This document shows, one piece after another, positions 42,556 through 50,180 of a stretch of 64,000 bases of DNA (position 1 is the first letter of the stretch; each line of letters begins with the position of its first letter). Origin of the DNA: Acidobacteriaceae bacterium TAA 166. GTDB lineage: Bacteria; Acidobacteriota; Terriglobia; Terriglobales; Acidobacteriaceae. Below the pieces are notes generated by a model. The model searched no databases. It was not told where the DNA came from and was given only the letters and a program-made list of their open reading frames with translations. The DNA lies in assembly GCA_000421065.1 (NCBI GenBank), contig ATWD01000001.1:124001-188000 (forward strand), read 5' to 3'. The position numbers were made by a program, and so were the translations under genes.

Positions 42556-43670
42556 GCCATCACACGCTCATAAGGGATTTGAATTGTTACCTCATAGCCA
42601 CCGCCTAGCGGAACTATGGCGTCAAACTCGTACTTGTCAGGATAGAAATATGCGAGGCGCTCTTTTACGTTCTGCATGCCGATGCCATGCCCTTTTGTGG
42701 CAGAACCACTGGGTCCGCAACCATCGTCTCTCACCTGCATCCAGAGCTTGTCCGCGATTCGTTTGACGCTTGTTTCTATCGAACCGCCTGCGGCCCTCGG
42801 CGCGATGCCGTGTTTGATTGCATTTTCGACGATAGGCTGAAGGAGAAAACAAGGCACAAGGCCATCCAGTGCTTCGGGCGTTGCATCAATCCTGACCTGA
42901 AGACGGTCGGAAAATCGGACCTTCTGAATTGCCAGGTAACTCTCGATGATCTTCAATTCTTCCGCAACTGGCACTTTTTCCGGTGATTTGCGCTGGAGTG
43001 TCATGCGCAGAATTGTGTTCAGATGGCCAAGCATCTTCATCGCCTCGTCCGTTCTCTTCTGCGCGACCAGGCTCGTAATCGCGTTCAGTGTATTAAAGAG
43101 AAAATGCGGTTCCATCTGGGTCTGGAGCGCTTGAAGTTGGGCCTGGGTGAGTTGGCGCTCAACCTCCATCTTCTGGACCAGGGCTTGTTGTGTCTGCATG
43201 CGGGAGTGGAGGAATGCACATGTACCGGCGATAAGCCCGTAGATGATAAGTTCCACTCCGAACCGTTCCAGGCTCTTCAGGTACAGCGTGCCATTTGGGC
43301 CCCATGCGGGCCAGTGCCAAGAGGCAAACCAGAGGGCGTACTGAAGCAGCGCTATGTGAGCGGTCGCAAGCACACACGCGCCTCCAAAATGGGCCATGAT
43401 TGTTAGCCTTGAGGGCTTGAATGCAGCTGCCCATCGGTCCGCGAGCCGCCACAGAACTAACGTCACTACTACCCACCACATCCAGTATGCGCAGCCGTAG
43501 AGGAGAGAGGGGGCGAAGGGGGCGTGCAGATAGCGATAGTGATACACAAGGTTGAGATTGGCATCTCTTGCGGTCAAAGTTGCCAGGATTCCGCCAATCA
43601 GGATAACCGCGGCGAATCCGGTAGCTGGCCGTATAGAAAGGATCCTCTCAGTTGTTGGTCCTTCGCTCAT
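42552..43670 (-). CDS. LytS/YehU-type sensor histidine kinase (module B)
   Basis: 372 residues with several membrane segments in the N-terminal half, a coiled linker (ALVQKMEVERQLTQAQLQAL), then MEPHFLFNTLNAITSL with the phosphoacceptor His. IVENAIKHGI and DDGCG...GHGIGMQNVKERL follow. Close paralogue of the module A kinase, with the same gene order and four-base overlap with its regulator. The gap to the TonB receptor gene upstream is 54 bases, against 53 in module A. Confidence 0.92.
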   Translation of the reverse strand: MSEGPTTERILSIRPATGFAAVILIGGILATLTARDANLNLVYHYRYLHAPFAPSLLYGCAYWMWWVVVTLVLWRLADRWAAAFKPSRLTIMAHFGGACVLATAHIALLQYALWFASWHWPAWGPNGTLYLKSLERFGVELIIYGLIAGTCAFLHSRMQTQQALVQKMEVERQLTQAQLQALQTQMEPHFLFNTLNAITSLVAQKRTDEAMKMLGHLNTILRMTLQRKSPEKVPVAEELKIIESYLAIQKVRFSDRLQVRIDATPEALDGLVPCFLLQPIVENAIKHGIAPRAAGGSIETSVKRIADKLWMQVRDDGCGPSGSATKGHGIGMQNVKERLAYFYPDKYEFDAIVPLGGGYEVTIQIPYERVMA

Positions 43671-43724
43671 CGCATGGCCTTTCTTTCATTGCGAGATTCT
43701 AGTATTGCTCTGCACCGGGTATAT

Positions 43725-46487
43725 TCAGAACTCAAACCGCATTCCCAATTCAATTCGGCGCGCCGTCTCAGCGGCGACCGCCTGGCCAAGAGTCGACGAC
43801 GAGACGACCGTATTCACGGTCGTCACGTTTGTGTGATTCAGCAGGTTGGCACTGCGTGCATTGAAGGTTAGTACGCGGGGATGGTTTTTATCCTTCGGGT
43901 AGAGGGTGAAACTACGCCTCAGATTCATGTCCAGATGAATCACCCCTGGCATGGTTCCAAGATTGGCAGGAACATTTCCGTTAACCGTATTCGTGCTCAG
44001 TAGGCCGAACTTCGTACTGTAGACACCGGGTCCGGGAGCAGTTGCATACGAAGGACGATCCGTGAAGTTTCCGTCGCCGTTGTTATCCGTCCCCGTAGTG
44101 ATGTCATAGGCACGGCCATTACCGACATCAAATTGAGCAGCGGCTTGAACTTTGTATAGAAGATCAAGCGACCCGAAAAGAGTGAAACTGTTTTTCCTTT
44201 CGTAGTTAAGACGCCCCCACTCTCCTCCGTTGGAATAGCTGGACTGTGGAGTTCGATTGCCCGGACTGTCGGCTTTGAAATTCACGTACCCGTATCTAGC
44301 GAGCAGGCTGAACCGCTTGTAATGGTGTTGTTCGAGGGAAAGGGTAAGTGCGGGACCGGCAGCACGAGCGGAGTTCTGATACTCGACTAGGTTCTTATCC
44401 GGGGCGATTGGGCGAGCCGCCTCAAGGGCTGCCGTTGGATCTGGAGGCGCTCCAACGCTGTCGGCTACCAATGGAGCGTTGATGTTCACGGTTCGGATGA
44501 GTCCATACCCCACCCCGTAGAGGAAGCTACCAGTGGCATGCCAGCCATGAGCGAAATCATGTTCAACGTCGACATAGCTCATGAATGATTTGGATTGATA
44601 GGGGGTCGGAGAAAACAGATTGGTCGTGGTGACCTGAACAGATCCCGGAACCGGAATAAGAGGAGTGCTAAACCCGGGCGAATACACGGTGGTCTGCCGC
44701 TGTTGGGTCCCATTCAGCCGATAGACATTGGTTGCGTCGCTCGGGTCAGTAGCGACCGCGAAGAGTCCTGTGCGAGCGTGAAAGACCCACGTTTGTTTTC
44801 GGTCGGGAGACCACGCAAAAGCGACTCTGGGACCAAAGTTGGCGAAGGTGCCCGGCGAGGTCTGAATTTGATAGCGAAAACCAGTGTCAACGGTCAGGTG
44901 TTGAGTAAGCTTCCAGGTTTCCTGCGCCCAGAGATTGAGCTGCCATTGCGCCAGCGAAACCAGCGGCGTTCCCGTAGTAAGTTGATAAGTCGTCGGTGCC
45001 CCTCCAGGGAGGCTATGCAAGGCTCGCCAATATTGCTCGATTGGTTTGATGGATTTTGTCTGACCTGTCGGCTGGTTGTTCGCATCGAGCACAGGCGCGC
45101 TCCCGCCGCCGAACACGTATGCACCGTTGAATGTGTTCGGGTCGTAGTTATGCACGAAGATGCCCAGTGATTGTGCGCCGAATGCGATCGTATGCTTTCC
45201 ATGCGCCATGGTCATGTCTTCATCAACTTCGAGATCACGTTCCCTGTTGTTGAGGTTTTGACTGGTTGCACCTCCATTCAGGAAGTATCCGGCAACCTGC
45301 ACGGAAGGAGTACTCGATAGCGGTGTTTGCTCTGTTCGCTTCCAGCTATATCCGATGTGTGTTTCGTGCAGGATATTCGGGCTGATCGTCTGCGCGTTGT
45401 GAAAGCGGAGGTCATATTCACTGACCAGACTCGAATATCCGGCATCCGTGAGCGTTTGGCCACCGACGCCTTGATTGCCTTCGTTGTTCACGTTCGCGGA
45501 GAACGAGAGACTGGCTACGTCACTTGGAGTCACCTGCCAGTCTCCACGCGCAGACGCAATCCATAGCCGCTGCGGAGCCGAAACCGTCTGCTGCTCCGGA
45601 ACGCCGTTTCCATTCGGCCCCAAGCCGCCATCTGCATCGAGCGTAACGGCATTCACCACGTTGAATTCGTCGATATCACGTTTTTCGAGTGTGAGGGCAA
45701 AGCCGCTCTTCTTCGAAACGATCGGCCCAGTCAGTTCAAAGCCGTATCGCCGCCTCCCCGCCGGCGTAGCTGTAACGGAAAAGGGGTCCGTGGCATTGAA
45801 GATTCCGTTGCTATCCGTGAAGAAAGCTGCACCGTGAACAGCGTCAGCCCCCGGCTTGGTTGCAATTTCGATGATTCCACCAGAAAAGGGAGGCCACTTA
45901 TTCTTCGCCGAAAAGAGATCGGGGTTGATGCGGATCGATGCGATTGAGTTCTTCGGCGGGAGGGCGCTCGAGTTCTGAAAGCCGTCCACCATAATCATGG
46001 TCTGAGTTGGATCGCCACTGACGTCGGAAGCCAGGACCTGAAGCTGACGCAGAAAATCATCCGGATCATCGGCAAGGCTTTGCACAGCCTTCGTGTTCAG
46101 GGTAGCTGTGGCACCGCCACCGTCGATGCCTGAATCTCCGTTCACCTGAACATCCGACTGGACGGCGGCAACGGCCAGTTGCAGATTGACGTGAACGGTC
46201 CTTCCCTGGCGAGCACGCGCCGAGGCCGTACCGCTCGCAAAACCGTCAGCCTGTGCTGTGAGGGTGGTAGAAGTTGCCGGAACGCACGACAGCAGATAAT
46301 GACCTGTTGGGTCCGTGGTAGCCATTACACCATTCGCTGCACGGACCTGCGCTCCGGGAATCACCGCTCCCGTTGGATCGGTAACTGTTCCATCGATACG
46401 AATGCCATTGCAACTCTGCTGCGCATGCAGTGCGGACGCAAGCAGCCCGCTGCTCAATATCAGTCCGTATGTCCAATTCCTGCGCAT
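43725..46487 (-). CDS. Oar-like TonB-dependent outer-membrane receptor (module B)
   Basis: ATG 46487 starts a signal peptide (MRRNWTYGLILSSGLLASALHAQ) and has GGGAGATAC upstream; eight extra residues from 46511 are unlikely. The carboxypeptidase-regulatory-like domain (GTVTDPTGAVIPGAQV) is followed by a plug-like region (MVDGFQNSSALPPKNSIA) and a barrel ending RRIELGMRFEF. The 920-residue length and many segments match the module A receptor. Ligand unknown. Probably regulated by the coupled kinase and regulator downstream. Confidence 0.88.
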   Translation of the reverse strand: MRRNWTYGLILSSGLLASALHAQQSCNGIRIDGTVTDPTGAVIPGAQVRAANGVMATTDPTGHYLLSCVPATSTTLTAQADGFASGTASARARQGRTVHVNLQLAVAAVQSDVQVNGDSGIDGGGATATLNTKAVQSLADDPDDFLRQLQVLASDVSGDPTQTMIMVDGFQNSSALPPKNSIASIRINPDLFSAKNKWPPFSGGIIEIATKPGADAVHGAAFFTDSNGIFNATDPFSVTATPAGRRRYGFELTGPIVSKKSGFALTLEKRDIDEFNVVNAVTLDADGGLGPNGNGVPEQQTVSAPQRLWIASARGDWQVTPSDVASLSFSANVNNEGNQGVGGQTLTDAGYSSLVSEYDLRFHNAQTISPNILHETHIGYSWKRTEQTPLSSTPSVQVAGYFLNGGATSQNLNNRERDLEVDEDMTMAHGKHTIAFGAQSLGIFVHNYDPNTFNGAYVFGGGSAPVLDANNQPTGQTKSIKPIEQYWRALHSLPGGAPTTYQLTTGTPLVSLAQWQLNLWAQETWKLTQHLTVDTGFRYQIQTSPGTFANFGPRVAFAWSPDRKQTWVFHARTGLFAVATDPSDATNVYRLNGTQQRQTTVYSPGFSTPLIPVPGSVQVTTTNLFSPTPYQSKSFMSYVDVEHDFAHGWHATGSFLYGVGYGLIRTVNINAPLVADSVGAPPDPTAALEAARPIAPDKNLVEYQNSARAAGPALTLSLEQHHYKRFSLLARYGYVNFKADSPGNRTPQSSYSNGGEWGRLNYERKNSFTLFGSLDLLYKVQAAAQFDVGNGRAYDITTGTDNNGDGNFTDRPSYATAPGPGVYSTKFGLLSTNTVNGNVPANLGTMPGVIHLDMNLRRSFTLYPKDKNHPRVLTFNARSANLLNHTNVTTVNTVVSSSTLGQAVAAETARRIELGMRFEF

Positions 46488-46658
46488 GACAGATGTATCT
46501 CCCGATCCCAAAATTCCAGAGACCGGTACGAACAGCCATCGATTTGCAGGATGGGCGCGTTTCTATCCGACAGTAGTCACTTTCTTACGTCGAATTGTGG
46601 CCGCAAAGCGCGGCGACAACACCTGACTCCTCTGAGATGGAGAGACAAGCTCTAAGCC

Positions 46659-46700
46659 AAAAAAGATTCGCCCATGGGATGGTTGTTCAACCCCATGGGC
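46659..46700 (-). terminator. Rho-independent terminator after histone-like gene
   Basis: On the minus strand GCCCATGGG (46700-46692) pairs with CCCATGGGC (46678-46670), with an inner GTTG/CAAC pairing, followed by a run of six T (46664-46659). It begins 23 bases beyond the histone-like gene stop. Confidence 0.75.
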
Positions 46701-46722
46701 AAATCTCTCTCGAAACCACGAT

Positions 46723-47070
46723 CTACTTCGACTTCGGCGTTTCTGCCTCAGCCTTTTTCTTCGCCCACCTGCGCCTGGTGGCTTCGCCGATAGCTTTTTT
46801 TGCCTCAGCCGACATGATCCTCTTCTTCTTGGCCGGCGCGGCAGGAGCGGTCTTCGCGGCAGTCTTGGCAGCGGTTTTCGCAGCAGTCTTTTTGACCGCT
46901 CTCTTCTTGTAGGGACCGCGGACGCCTTTTACAGCGGGAACTGTCGTCCCGGCCGAGAGCGAATCTCGCAACTTCGTCAGGCGTTCCGCCTCTTTGTTTA
47001 AACGCTCAGCTTCTTTGTTCAACCGCTGGATCTCATGCGTCAGTTCTTTCGCCGCAGCTTCGATGCTCAT
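46723..47070 (-). CDS. Histone H1-like nucleoid protein
   Basis: The 115-residue protein has an N-terminal coiled coil with repeated RLNKEAERLNKEAERL heptads. A basic GPYKKR follows, then an Ala/Lys tract with three TAAK repeats, and a C-terminal MSAEAKKAIGEATRRRWAKKK. This is the make-up of bacterial H1-like/AlgP-type DNA-binding proteins. It would compact DNA nonspecifically. It is divergent from the gene at 47143 and followed by its own terminator. Confidence 0.72.
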   Translation of the reverse strand: MSIEAAAKELTHEIQRLNKEAERLNKEAERLTKLRDSLSAGTTVPAVKGVRGPYKKRAVKKTAAKTAAKTAAKTAPAAPAKKKRIMSAEAKKAIGEATRRRWAKKKAEAETPKSK

Positions 47071-47142
47071 TGACCCTCCGAGGTAAAGACTACCACTCGA
47101 TTTCTATCGCATTTTCAAATCCCAATCCAATAGGAGATTCCC

Positions 47143-47463
47143 ATGAGTCTTTCGGCAATCAAGCGACGTATCGAAGTTGGCACATCCCTTCAGATCGTGC
47201 GCCATGACCATCCGCCAATCATCTTTCCTCACGATTCTCCTGAGAGAATTCAAGAGAAGCAAAACAGATTTCGTGAACTGTTCGAGCCACGTAAGGTCGC
47301 AATCGTGCAGTCAAACGCAATCGCAATGCGCATGGCAGACGGTGAAGCATCCTGGCTGCATTGGCCCAAAGCGAAGTTCGTCCGACTGACTACTGAAGGT
47401 TTTGAGATCGACCTGGATGAAAAGGGTGAATTCACGCGGGTCATTCGTTACGAATGGCGCTGA
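47143..47463 (+). CDS. Hypothetical protein (106 aa)
   Basis: TAGGAGATT precedes the ATG. The product has SAIKRRIEVGTSLQIVRHDH, then SNAIAMRMADGEASWLHWP, and ends FTRVIRYEWR. It reads as a small beta-rich domain of about 100 residues. No family recognised. It shares a 72-base divergent region with the histone-like gene. Confidence 0.55.
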   Translation: MSLSAIKRRIEVGTSLQIVRHDHPPIIFPHDSPERIQEKQNRFRELFEPRKVAIVQSNAIAMRMADGEASWLHWPKAKFVRLTTEGFEIDLDEKGEFTRVIRYEWR

Positions 47464-47517
47464 GGAACCCTTCCGAGAGAAGAAGATGGGTAAACCTCAT
47501 CGCATCCCTGACATAAA

Positions 47518-48540
47518 TCAACGCGTCGAGCCCCTACGTTTTGTTTGACTCGGCGTTTTCGACCTCTTCAGACCGCTGCGGTCCCTACGTCCTTCCACCA
47601 GGGCACGCGACAAGGCGATCGACTCGTGAAGCTTCTGTTCCAGAACCTTTTTCGGAGGCAGTTCGGTAAGATACTGCCCGACGCGGATTCCCGACTGGTC
47701 CAGACGTAGCAAGGCGATGCTCTCCTGACCTCCCTCCGCGCACAGAATCAGACCAAGAGGTGACTCCTCATTCGGCTCCTGTTCGTACTCCTCCAGCCAG
47801 CGGAGGTACAACTCCATCTGCCCCTTGTAGGCAGCCTTGAACTTTCCAAGTTTCAACTCCACGGCAACGAGTCGACGCAACCGCCGATGGTAAAAGAGCA
47901 GATCGAGCGTGTGATCTTCGCCATCAATCACCATGCGTTTCTGGCGCGTGACAAAACTGAAACCGCTTCCCATCTCCAGCAGGAAGGCTTCGATGTCTCG
48001 GAGAATCGCTGTTTCCAGATCCCGTTCGCTATAGGCGTCGGAGAGCTTGAGAAAGTCCAGGATGTAAGGGTCACGAAAGACCATGTCAGGCATCCATCGA
48101 CTATCGGTACGTAGAGCATCCAGCTCTTTCCGTGCCAGTTTCTCAGGCTTACGCGATACAGCTGTTCGCTCAAAGAGCATGGAGTCGATCTTTTGCCGTA
48201 GCGTGTTGACGCTCCAGCCTTCGACGCGGCAAAGCTCGGCATAGAAGTCCCGTTGCAGGCGGTTCTTCAGGGGTAGCAAGGCAATAAAGTGAGTCCAACT
48301 CAATTGTCGTATCAGCGATACGACAATCTGGCGACCATAGGCAGCTCGTTCCTTACCCAGAACCTCATGGAGGATTCGCTTACCGATGCGCCAGTAGAGC
48401 AACGTCAAGCCTGCATTCACAGTGCTGGCGACGGAGCGGCGGGCCTCTGCGATGAGTTGACGAAGATCCGCGATCAAGGCAGAGGGAGCCACACCACCAT
48501 CAGTATCTTGAACAATTGCCCTTAGTTGCTTACGCGCCAT
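47518..48540 (-). CDS. YhcG/DUF1016 PDDEXK nuclease with an apparent internal deletion
   Basis: ATG 48540 was chosen; an upstream start at 48591 has no support. The C-terminal nuclease domain is intact: GFSFVTRQKRMVIDG, HTLDLLFYHR, then AVELKLG (the ExK of PDDEXK) and GQMELYLRW. The N-terminal DUF1016 region runs into AAYGRQIV and then directly into VSLIRQLSW. In family members about 35 residues (the segment ending '...REIV') lie between two IV positions, so the protein seems to have lost one repeat-flanked piece. At 340 residues it is shorter than typical relatives. Family members act in recombination and junction cleavage and on mobile islands. The deletion may have inactivated the N-terminal domain. 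Confidence 0.8.
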   Translation of the reverse strand: MARKQLRAIVQDTDGGVAPSALIADLRQLIAEARRSVASTVNAGLTLLYWRIGKRILHEVLGKERAAYGRQIVVSLIRQLSWTHFIALLPLKNRLQRDFYAELCRVEGWSVNTLRQKIDSMLFERTAVSRKPEKLARKELDALRTDSRWMPDMVFRDPYILDFLKLSDAYSERDLETAILRDIEAFLLEMGSGFSFVTRQKRMVIDGEDHTLDLLFYHRRLRRLVAVELKLGKFKAAYKGQMELYLRWLEEYEQEPNEESPLGLILCAEGGQESIALLRLDQSGIRVGQYLTELPPKKVLEQKLHESIALSRALVEGRRDRSGLKRSKTPSQTKRRGSTR

Positions 48541-48645
48541 GCACCATTTTCCAACACGCAACCGCGAATGCGCGAACTTGCGCGCCTCCACTGCACCTAC
48601 CCTCCGGAGGTTCTACTTCAGGAGCCAGGTAGCCGAGAAGCATCT

Positions 48646-48666
48646 AGGCGAATACAAGGCGAATAC
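48646..48666 (+). promoter_or_regulatory. Tandem AGGCGAATAC repeat upstream of dinB unit
   Basis: AGGCGAATAC occurs at 48646-48655 and again at 48657-48666, giving GAAT-N7-GAAT, 33 bases before the gene that precedes dinB. Some LexA proteins recognise direct repeats with seven-base spacing (GTTC/GAAC-N7). This is a candidate SOS operator, judged by form alone. Confidence 0.3.
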
Positions 48667-48699
48667 GACAGAATAGTTTGAGATTCTCCGGGAGAGTCG

Positions 48700-48933
48700 A
48701 TGAAGGAACAAATTTCTGATAGCCGGCTGGAGGCGTTATTTCCGGTGGATGATGGTCTTCCATGTCCCGAGGGAACGGCTCTGCTTCGAGCCTTCGCTGA
48801 AAAGCGCCCTGCAGACTTCGTGTTTCTCAAGCCAAGCGACTTAGTCGATCTCCGCAACTCGGCATTTGACGGAATTCCTGAGTGGGACGCGTTCGCCGAT
48901 CATTTCGGCACATGCGAGATGTGCAATGCATGA
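48700..48933 (+). CDS. Small protein coupled to dinB (77 aa)
   Basis: The ATG has GGGAGAG upstream. The product begins MKEQISDSRLEALFPVDDGL, has an acidic helical body and ends CEMCNA. Its stop codon overlaps the dinB start (ATGCATGA), so the two are translated together. I do not recognise a family. It may be a DinB accessory protein by position only. Confidence 0.55.
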   Translation: MKEQISDSRLEALFPVDDGLPCPEGTALLRAFAEKRPADFVFLKPSDLVDLRNSAFDGIPEWDAFADHFGTCEMCNA

Positions 48934-50086
48934 ATCCCCCAGCAGCTCGCGCTCTGATCTTGGCTCGCGCAAGATCGTACACGCCGATATGGACGCGTTT
49001 TATGCATCCGTCGAACAGCGGGATGATCCATCGCTGCGCGGGCAACCAGTCGTCGTCGCCTGGAAGGGCAAGCGGTCAGTTGTATGCGCGGCGTCCTATG
49101 AAGCAAGACGCTACGGGGTGCGTTCCGCGATGCCGGCCGTCACTGCGGAGAGACTTTGCCCGGAGGCTATCTTTGTCCCTCCCGACTTCACACGCTACAA
49201 GGCGGCATCACAGTCCGTGCGAGAAATCTTTCACCGCCATACCGACGCCGTCGAACCCCTGTCGCTCGACGAAGCGTATCTCGACGTCACGGAAAATAAG
49301 CTGGGCCTGCCAACGGCCACCCTCGTCGCAAAGACCATTCGACAGCAGATCCGCGAAGAGCTGAACCTCACCGCGTCAGCGGGTGTCGCGCCGAACAAGT
49401 TCCTCGCGAAGATCGCCTCGGACTGGAAAAAGCCAAACGGCCAGTTTGTGATTCAGCCACACGAGGTGCAGGCGTTTCTGCTCCCTCTGCCAGTGGGTCG
49501 CATTCCGGGAGTGGGAAAGGTCACCGAAGCCCATATGGCCCGAGTGGGCATCAAGACGGTCGGAGACATCTACGCAATGGATATGCCCACGCTCGAAGAA
49601 CACTTCGGGAGGTATGGCTTACGTCTCTACGAACTCGCTCGCGGGATCGATCACAACCCCGTGGTCTCGAACCGGGTTCGTAAACAAATCTCCGCAGAAG
49701 ACACTTTTCCCGACGATCTCCCGCTCGAACAGTGCGAAAGCCACATCCTTCGCCTCGCTGAGAAGGTCTGGGCCGCTTCACGCGACAACGCGCGTGGTGC
49801 GAAGACGGTTGGGCTGAAGCTGAAAACCAAGGAATTCGTCTCACTGACACGTAGCCTCACTGTTTCGGCTCCTCTGTGTTCCCGCGAGGAATTCACGACG
49901 ATTGCGCTTGCTCTCTGCCGACGCGTCGATCTCGGCCCGCAACAGCTCTATCGTTTGGTGGGTGTTGGATTGAGTAATTTTCAAGTGGAGACAGAATCGA
50001 ATCCTCCACTGTTCGAGGAGACCGTTACGCAAGATTCCGAAGTTGCTTCATCCGATGAATTCGAGGAGAAGATGCATTCCCACTAA
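48926..50086 (+). CDS. dinB: DNA polymerase IV (Y-family)
   Basis: ATG 48926 overlaps the stop of the preceding small gene. The 386-residue protein has the catalytic motifs HADMDAFYASVE (Asp21, Asp23) and SLDEAYLDVT. ASAGVAPNKFLAKIASDW, IPGVGK (helix-hairpin-helix) and a little-finger domain follow, ending near LVGVGLSNF. It would perform translesion synthesis. The C-terminus is acidic and lacks a clear QLxLF clamp motif. It is followed at once by the 3' remnant of a dnaE2-like gene on the opposite strand. Confidence 0.95.
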   Translation: MHESPSSSRSDLGSRKIVHADMDAFYASVEQRDDPSLRGQPVVVAWKGKRSVVCAASYEARRYGVRSAMPAVTAERLCPEAIFVPPDFTRYKAASQSVREIFHRHTDAVEPLSLDEAYLDVTENKLGLPTATLVAKTIRQQIREELNLTASAGVAPNKFLAKIASDWKKPNGQFVIQPHEVQAFLLPLPVGRIPGVGKVTEAHMARVGIKTVGDIYAMDMPTLEEHFGRYGLRLYELARGIDHNPVVSNRVRKQISAEDTFPDDLPLEQCESHILRLAEKVWAASRDNARGAKTVGLKLKTKEFVSLTRSLTVSAPLCSREEFTTIALALCRRVDLGPQQLYRLVGVGLSNFQVETESNPPLFEETVTQDSEVASSDEFEEKMHSH

Positions 50087-50172
50087 CGAAAACTACGGCC
50101 GGTCATCTCGGCACCCGTTAGATTGAGCGGCTTGATCATCTCTGCACGAACGGTCAATACGACATCGACACT
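50083..50172 (-). pseudogene. 3' remnant of a second dnaE2
   Basis: About 90 bases, read leftward, encode the last 30 codons of an error-prone polymerase, including LTVRAEMIKPLNLTGAEM and TGRSFR-stop. They match the end of the intact reading at 60127-60216 with roughly a dozen differences. Upstream similarity stops abruptly where the ADOP permease gene begins. The stop codon overlaps the dinB stop region, so dinB and dnaE2 were once convergent neighbours. Confidence 0.85.
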
Positions 50173-50180
50173 TCCGTACC

